From assembly GCA_022495995.1 (NCBI GenBank), contig JAFEMH010000530.1, positions 434,001 through 498,000 on the forward strand: a stretch of DNA of 64,000 bases, read 5' to 3'. Every line of letters starts with the position of its first letter. The first letter of the stretch is position 1. The notes beneath the pieces are model-generated. The model saw only the letters and a program-made list of their open reading frames with translations, did not search any database and was not told where the DNA came from. A program made the translations under genes and the position numbers. Shown piece by piece: positions 63,464 through 64,000 of this stretch. Source of the stretch: Adenophora triphylla var. japonica. Lineage: Eukaryota; Streptophyta; Magnoliopsida; Asterales; Campanulaceae.

Positions 63464-64000
63464 GATCTTGAAGAAGTTCAAGAATTCGAAAATAACATGG
63501 AACCGATAGTAGAGACTGAACCAACTCTACAAGAAGTTGTGGAACCGGTTCAAGATCCACAAGTCCATTATAGATAGGATAGGTTACGATCCGCACCCAA
63601 GAGATATGGATTTCTCGTGTCGGAAAGTAATGAAGTGGAAGTCATTAAGAATGACGAACCTACTTCCTAAGAGGCGATGTCTGATCCCGATTCGGATAAA
63701 TGGTTAGAAGCCATGAAATCCGAATTGCAATCCATGTTGGATAATCATGTTTGGAACTTGATTGAGCTACCCGAAGGTGTAAAAACCATAGGGTGCAAGT
63801 GGGTCTTCAAGAAGAAGACTGACATGGATGGGAATGTGCATACTTATAAGGCAAGGCTTGTAGCAAAGGGATATAGGCAAACTCATGGTGTAGACTATGA
63901 CGAAACCTTCTCGCATGTTGCCATGCTTAAGTCTGTTAGAATTTTGATTGCCATAGCCACATATTATGACTATGAGATATGGAAAATGGATGTCAAAACC
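63464..64000 (+). pseudogene. Element G: copia reverse transcriptase, start only
   Basis: A frameshift lies between 63431 and 63464. The new frame has a linker with two stops (TAG near 63575, TAA near 63668), then the RT N-terminus: DKWLEAMKSELQSMLDNHVW, KTIGCKWVFKKKTDMDGNVH, YKARLVAKGYRQTHGVDYDE, TFSHVAMLKSVRILIAIA, and it runs off the window within WKMDVKT. The catalytic YVDD motif and RNase H lie outside. RVT_2-type copia RT. Confidence 0.88.

Larger units (their letters stand above)
46428..64000 (+). mobile_element. Element G: Ty1/copia retrotransposon, split by element C and a MITE, runs off the right edge
   Basis: 5' LTR (46428-47624 plus 59597-60101), PBS TGGTATCAGAGCC (60103-60115), leader, gag, protease, integrase and the start of RT. 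The order protease-integrase-RT is copia order. The LTR begins TGTTGG and ends CCAACA, an inverted terminal repeat usual in this superfamily. Element C sits in the LTR with an ACTTA target duplication. Confidence 0.88.

Overview
The window is nuclear DNA from a flowering plant. Its 64 kb consist almost entirely of LTR retrotransposons, truncated, recombined and inserted into one another, plus one Stowaway-type MITE. I recognise no ordinary host gene, rRNA, tRNA or CRISPR array. Plant origin follows from the families present: Tat/Ogre-like Ty3/gypsy elements with TGGCGACTC-type primer binding sites, a Ty1/copia element with a TGGTATCAGAGCC site, plant mobile domain (PMD) genes and a Stowaway MITE. 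The species cannot be told; this looks like heterochromatin.

Layout. Element E (1-2190, minus) is a gypsy protease/reverse transcriptase fragment fused to element A (2191-15579, minus), a long gypsy element with its 5' LTR on the right. A abuts element D (15580-24522, plus): RNase H, integrase, two antisense genes, a tandem repeat, a polypurine tract and the 3' LTR. D abuts the antisense PMD gene of element B (24523-42516, minus), a close relative of A with integrase, RNase H, RT, two protease domains, gag, PBS and 5' LTR. B ends inside the PMD gene of element F (42517-46427). F is cut by copia element G (from 46428, running off the right end). The 5' LTR of G is split by a complete LTR element, C (47625-59591, target duplication ACTTA), and its polyprotein by a MITE (62155-62440). 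The implied nesting is F containing B, B containing D, D containing A, and F containing G, which contains C and the MITE.

The biology worth following is in the gypsy elements. D, B, F and C carry genes on the strand opposite to gag-pol, downstream of integrase: a PMD (MAIN-like) gene, and in D, B and F a second PMD/DUF7745-like gene. The PMD gene has spliceosomal introns at matching places. In C all four exons are open, all three introns are phase 0, and the product would be 658 residues, although C has lost pol. The promoters of the LTRs and of the antisense genes carry short, often paired palindromes whose stems differ between families while pairing is kept and loop length is similar (D: CTC-RYGC-GAG; C: GTC-RYGC-GAC; A/B/F: GTC(C)-N4-(G)GAC; G: CACGA-C-TCGTG). 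A second conserved hairpin box lies after integrase and again before the polypurine tract, bracketing the antisense cassette in C and D.

A caution on quality: A and B differ from each other preferentially at CTG/CAG trinucleotides (CTG against CTCG, CCG or TCG). Deamination would not produce this; it looks like a base-calling or assembly artefact at methylated CHG sites, so many of the frameshifts in A and B may not be real.
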